Source of the DNA: Alteribacter aurantiacus DSM 18675
GTDB lineage: Bacteria > Bacillota > Bacilli > Bacillales > Salisediminibacteriaceae
Length of the DNA: 64,000 bases
Reading direction: 5' to 3'
NCBI RefSeq assembly: GCF_000429705.1
Contig: NZ_KE386943.1
Location: 1 to 64,000, forward strand
Shown: positions 60,662 through 64,000 of the stretch, piece after piece
Layout: each line of letters opens with the position of its first letter
Position numbering within the stretch: the first letter of the stretch is position 1
Program-made: the position numbers and the translations under genes
Notes under the pieces: model-generated
What the model was told of the DNA's origin: nothing
The model's input: only the letters and a program-made list of their open reading frames with translations
The model's database searches: none

Positions 60662-61132
60662 CTACCTCGGATCTTTACGATAGTCCCATAGAATCTTCCA
60701 CTCATCATCTTCACGAGCCACATAAACATATTGGACAAATTCAAAATATCCGTACTTTCCTCGATACTCTTTCGTTGCAATAAGGTGATAGACATCAAGG
60801 AGTTCGGCATCTTCATGCTTTTGCCAGTTGTCTAGTCTTTTGGGTTTCGTCAGTGTGAATTCAAATGTGGTTACGCCGAAATGATTAATAAAAACGTGAG
60901 ACCGGTCTTGGATATAAGCTTCCCTCGTGAAACGGTTGTGCATGGAGGAATGCAAGAGTTCCCAAGACGACGAATACTTTCCTTCCTGCTCGAGTCGATA
61001 AAATTCCTCTACTACGTTTCCTGCCTGCCTACTCTCTGCTGTCATGATATAAATAACCATTCCAACTGCCATACTAGCGATTAGCAAAAAGATCAGGATC
61101 ATTTGAAACGGGATTGATCGCCTTCTTCTCAA
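60662..61132 (-). CDS. Small membrane-anchored protein with NTF2-like domain
   Basis: A 156-residue protein. A basic start (RRRRSIPF) and one helix (about 10-30) act as membrane anchor. The extracellular part (about 35-156) looks like an NTF2-like fold, with a typical opening AGNVVEEFYRLEQEGKYSSSWELL and a C-terminal YVYVAREDDEWKILW. Such domains usually bind small molecules or partner proteins. The TTG start at 61132 lies nine bases after GAGGGGAG. Function is unknown. Confidence 0.65.
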   Translation of the reverse strand: MRRRRSIPFQMILIFLLIASMAVGMVIYIMTAESRQAGNVVEEFYRLEQEGKYSSSWELLHSSMHNRFTREAYIQDRSHVFINHFGVTTFEFTLTKPKRLDNWQKHEDAELLDVYHLIATKEYRGKYGYFEFVQYVYVAREDDEWKILWDYRKDPR

Positions 61133-61234
61133 AGATGAAAACTCCCCTCATGTACGACCTACAGCATGTTTATTCATATGAGGACAGGAATATCACTCTC
61201 GCCGTGCCCTGGACTTTGTGAAGGCTCACACGTG

Positions 61235-61295
61235 GTGTCAGGCACCACAAAAAGTGCCAGGCACTGTGTGAGAATGCTCACGCAGTGCCTGGCAC
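61235..61295 (-). terminator. Repeat-type terminator of the M28 aminopeptidase gene
   Basis: On the minus strand GTGCCAGGCACTG (61295-61283) pairs with CAGTGCCTGGCAC (61266-61254), a 13-bp stem, followed by TTTTTGTGG. GTGCCTGACAC lies behind (61245-61235). It is nearly identical to the unit at 62887-62946. Both are directly downstream of a minus-strand stop codon. Confidence 0.8.
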
Positions 61296-61308
61296 ATACA
61301 ATGTAATA

Positions 61309-62709
61309 CTATCGGATACTAACTTCGTGGTACATGTCTGCTGGCAGGTTATGGACCTTTTGTTTCTTTGGCTTAGGTCCTTGGTTATCAAAACTTGCAT
61401 AATCGTAGACTGCTATTCCAACGATTTGGGCGACATCTTCTAACTTTTCTTTACTGATCTTATCGATTGTATCTTCAGGTGTGTGATACCAAGGCTCTAG
61501 AGGAGAGTGAATAAACAGGGCAGCTGAAATTCCTTTTTCACCAAAAGGTACATGGTCACTGCTTCCTCCTTGTCCGAATGGTGTTGGCTCACCGTTCAAG
61601 CGAAGGCTTGATGCCTGTGCAAGGTCTGTCACTAAGTTGGACTGACCATTTACTGTTCGCATCACTAAATCTCCCGCATCTTGACTTCCAACCATATCCA
61701 AGTTGAAGTTTGCTACGATGCGGTCCAATTCTTTTTCTGGTAGGTTATTCACATAATATCTAGATCCGATCAACCCTAGCTCTTCAGCTCCAAATGTGAT
61801 AAAACGAAGCTCTGTGTCAGTTGGCATGTTCTTCATCACACGGGCTAATTCAAGGACCATCGCTGTTCCTGAAGCATTGTCGTTTGCTCCTGGTGAACCT
61901 GGAACTGAATCGTGGTGAGAGGTGACAGTAACTACTTGTCCATTATCTTTGTTTTTATTTGTCGGCTTTTTAGAGGCAATAACGTTATGTGACGTACGCA
62001 TACTAGATTCTGCACCCAATACCGTTAACGATGCTGTTACTACTTCTCCTTGATCTAGCTGTGTAACCAGCGCATTCCCTTGAGCTTGGGTAATGGATAC
62101 TGCAGGAACATACTTGTCATTTGCTTGCCCGAGCGTTCCGTTGAGGTTGCCGGTCGTGTTATTAAAGATAATAACCCCTTCCGCTCCTGCGTTTGCGGCG
62201 TTAAGAACTTTATCCCCGAAAGATATTTCCCCTCTCTGAATGAGAGCGATTTTTCCATCAAGGTTTTTCCCCTCTAAATCTACCACTCTTCCTAATCCTA
62301 CATATTTTAAATTCCCTGTTACTTCACCACTCGGAGTGTATGTAAACGAGAGAGGGTTCAAATGATCACCATTCACAGAAAGCTCTACTGTATGAGGGGC
62401 CGTAAAGCCAAAAAACTCAAATGGTTGCACTTCTGCTTCATAGCCATACGATTCAAATTCGGACTTAATGTACTGAACTGCCGCATATTCTTCTTCCGTG
62501 GCTGCCACCCGTGGGGTTTGTTGCAAATATTCAATATTGTTATAGATGTTGTCTACATTGATCCTATTAATAATCCTCTGATCAAATGCCGTTTCATACC
62601 CTTGTCCTGCATTTTTGTAGCCTTCCACCGGTTGAGCCAAACCCGATCCTCCAAATGTACCAAACGTAAACATCATAGTAACCGTAAGTGCAGCAATAAA
62701 CCTTTTCAT
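61309..62709 (-). CDS. Secreted M28-family aminopeptidase with PA domain (YwaD-like)
   Basis: A 466-residue exported zinc aminopeptidase. The signal peptide is KRFIAALTVTMMFTFGTFGG. A protease-associated domain (about 115-225) sits inside the M28 fold. Zinc ligands are in SHHDSVPGSPGANDNASG (about 266-283), EELGLIGSRYY (catalytic Glu pair), NLDMVGS and YHTPEDT. It resembles B. subtilis YwaD. The C-terminal tail is basic. It is bracketed by twin repeat-type terminators. Confidence 0.93.
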   Translation of the reverse strand: MKRFIAALTVTMMFTFGTFGGSGLAQPVEGYKNAGQGYETAFDQRIINRINVDNIYNNIEYLQQTPRVAATEEEYAAVQYIKSEFESYGYEAEVQPFEFFGFTAPHTVELSVNGDHLNPLSFTYTPSGEVTGNLKYVGLGRVVDLEGKNLDGKIALIQRGEISFGDKVLNAANAGAEGVIIFNNTTGNLNGTLGQANDKYVPAVSITQAQGNALVTQLDQGEVVTASLTVLGAESSMRTSHNVIASKKPTNKNKDNGQVVTVTSHHDSVPGSPGANDNASGTAMVLELARVMKNMPTDTELRFITFGAEELGLIGSRYYVNNLPEKELDRIVANFNLDMVGSQDAGDLVMRTVNGQSNLVTDLAQASSLRLNGEPTPFGQGGSSDHVPFGEKGISAALFIHSPLEPWYHTPEDTIDKISKEKLEDVAQIVGIAVYDYASFDNQGPKPKKQKVHNLPADMYHEVSIR

Positions 62710-62886
62710 TGACAGCCTCCCTTTACTTCATTAGTAGTATAAACTCTAGTACATCTTATATTTTTCTGATAGTTCAGATAAGTTCTTTTCTACCTATTAA
62801 AACATGAGTAAAAATACTTATTTTTACATTATATTGATAATATATCCATGTGCGAATTTTAGAAGTTTACTAGATTCACTGTTTAG

Positions 62887-62946
62887 GTGTCAGGCACAAA
62901 AAAAGTGCCAGGCACTGTGTGAGATTGCTCACGCAGTGCCTGGCAC
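62887..62946 (-). terminator. Repeat-type terminator of ppc
   Basis: On the minus strand GTGCCAGGCACTG (62946-62934) pairs with CAGTGCCTGGCAC (62917-62905), followed by TTTTTTT. GTGCCTGACAC lies behind (62897-62887). It matches the copy at 61235 except for one loop base and a few bases between the T-run and the last segment. Confidence 0.8.
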
Positions 62947-62959
62947 CGTTAAAAAAGGA

Positions 62960-64000
62960 TCAGCCTGTATTTACGAGTCCTGCTGCTACCCCTGAGATGG
63001 TTAGTAGCACTTCTGTTAATAATTCATCAGATTGATCGTCTGATTCACGCATTTTGCGAATGAGGTCCACTTGTAGGAAGCTGAGTGGATCTACATAAGG
63101 ATTACGTCTGTGGACGGACCCTTGGATGTTCGGCGTGTGATCAAGGAGCTCTTTGTCTCCTGAAATGTCGAGAAGAACGTTCTTTGTACGATTATACTCC
63201 TCTTCAATGTCCCCGAAAATGCGTTCGGACACGGAGTGATCTTCCACTAGTGCAACGTATTCTTTTGCCGTTTGCATGTCGGCTTTCATCAGCGCCATCT
63301 GCAAGTTGTTCACCGTTGCTTGGAAGAACGGCCATGCTTCGTACATTTCTTGAAGCATTTTCACATTCTCTTCGGACTTCTCAGCAAAGGCTGCTAACCC
63401 AGTACCTGCGGCGTACCATGCTGGTAACATATGACGACACTGCGTCCAGGCAAACACCCAAGGAATTGCTCTCAGATCCTCAAAACGTTCACTGTTTTTA
63501 CGGCTCGTTGGACGTGAGCCAATGTTAAGCTCTTTAATTTCCTCCAACGGAGTCGCTTGCTTAAAGTACGTAAGAAAATCTTTATCTGCGAAAACCAGCT
63601 GCTGATACTTAGCAAGAGACTTTTCTGAAATCTCCTCCATGGCATCTTCCCATTCTTTTTTAACCGGATCTGCGTCCTCCGTTGCACGGGCAGAAGCTTC
63701 AAGCAAGGCTGATGCTGCCTGCTCAAGGTTACGGAAGGCAATGTCGCCTAGCATGTAGCGAGACGAAAGAACTTCGCCTTGCTCCGTAATTTTAACCCCA
63801 TCCCCTAGAGTTTTTGCCGGTTGAGATAAAATACTACGGTTAAGCGGTCCGCCACCTCGTCCAAGAGATCCGCCACGTCCGTGGAAGAACTTAAGACGAA
63901 TGTCGAATTTGCTCGCCATGTCGTGAATCTCTTGCTGAGCTTTAAACAGCTTCCAGTTCGCTGTAATCGTACCACCGTCTTTACTTCCATCAGAGTAACC
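62960..64000 (-). CDS. ppc: Phosphoenolpyruvate carboxylase, C-terminal part (runs off the window)
   Basis: The C-terminal 346 residues of PEP carboxylase, which makes oxaloacetate from PEP and bicarbonate. The frame is open to the window end. It includes the catalytic loop FFHGRGGSLGRGGGP (about 38-52 of the visible part), the SGYSDGSKDG-like family block at its edge (GYSDGSKDGGTITANW), SRPTSRKNSERFEDLRAIPW and the C-terminal QVDLIRKMRESD, though the final residues read AAGLVNTG as in bacterial enzymes. The start lies beyond 64000. Confidence 0.95.
   Translation of the reverse strand, partial: GYSDGSKDGGTITANWKLFKAQQEIHDMASKFDIRLKFFHGRGGSLGRGGGPLNRSILSQPAKTLGDGVKITEQGEVLSSRYMLGDIAFRNLEQAASALLEASARATEDADPVKKEWEDAMEEISEKSLAKYQQLVFADKDFLTYFKQATPLEEIKELNIGSRPTSRKNSERFEDLRAIPWVFAWTQCRHMLPAWYAAGTGLAAFAEKSEENVKMLQEMYEAWPFFQATVNNLQMALMKADMQTAKEYVALVEDHSVSERIFGDIEEEYNRTKNVLLDISGDKELLDHTPNIQGSVHRRNPYVDPLSFLQVDLIRKMRESDDQSDELLTEVLLTISGVAAGLVNTG

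Overview
The window comes from a motile, probably alkaliphilic or halophilic endospore-former of the Bacillaceae. The gene order degS-degU-degV-comFA-comFC-yvyF-flgM-flgN-flgK-flgL-yviE-fliW-csrA-hag-flaG-fliD-fliS-fliT is that of Bacillus subtilis, with strong AGGAGG-type ribosome binding sites and frequent GTG and TTG starts. The envelope proteins are very acidic (penicillin-binding protein, glucosaminidase), which suits life at high pH or salt. I cannot name the species. I see no tRNA, rRNA, CRISPR array, insertion sequence or prophage.

Layout. 1-580: no gene, but a long nested palindrome and half of a repeat element. 581-2245: a 34-residue membrane peptide and a sodium:solute symporter. 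2464-18197 (mostly minus strand): flagellar filament, hook-junction and chaperone genes, each block starting at a sigma-D promoter, with the FliW/CsrA switch on flagellin. Inserted here are a YfcC-type transporter, comK (divergent from hag) and a DegU paralogue whose receiver lacks the phospho-acceptor Asp. The late competence genes comFA and comFC follow (comFB is missing). 18603-23670: degV, degU, degS, yvyE and a degenerate histidine-kinase-like protein. 23980-29582: a lipoprotein class B PBP, a six-SH3b amidase and an LCP ligase.

29606-57014 is an envelope-polymer locus. One operon (gtaB, ugd, a priming sugar-phosphate transferase, an epimerase) makes UDP-glucuronate and starts lipid-linked synthesis. 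An 11-gene operon (57011 down to 40070) encodes three single-domain glycosyltransferases, a TagG/TagH-like exporter whose ATPase carries two fused nucleotide-binding domains, two GT2-GT4 fusion transferases, a TupA-like ATP-grasp protein and three cyanophycin-synthetase-like ATP-grasp ligases with acylphosphatase-like tails. Between the operons lie a YheC/D-type ATP-grasp gene and a giant repeat-rich glucosaminidase. Together they suggest a polyuronate polymer decorated or copolymerised with amino acids, as in the teichuronopeptide of Bacillus halodurans. It would be exported by the ABC transporter and probably attached to peptidoglycan by the LCP protein. This is inference from families and context.

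57274-64000: a second secreted amidase, a variant SGNH hydrolase, a 47-residue peptide, a small membrane protein, a secreted M28 aminopeptidase and the 3' part of ppc. Intergenic DNA adds two arrays of an 8-nt motif (ATTAACGG) at an exact 21-bp period, twin repeat-type terminators and several putative operators.
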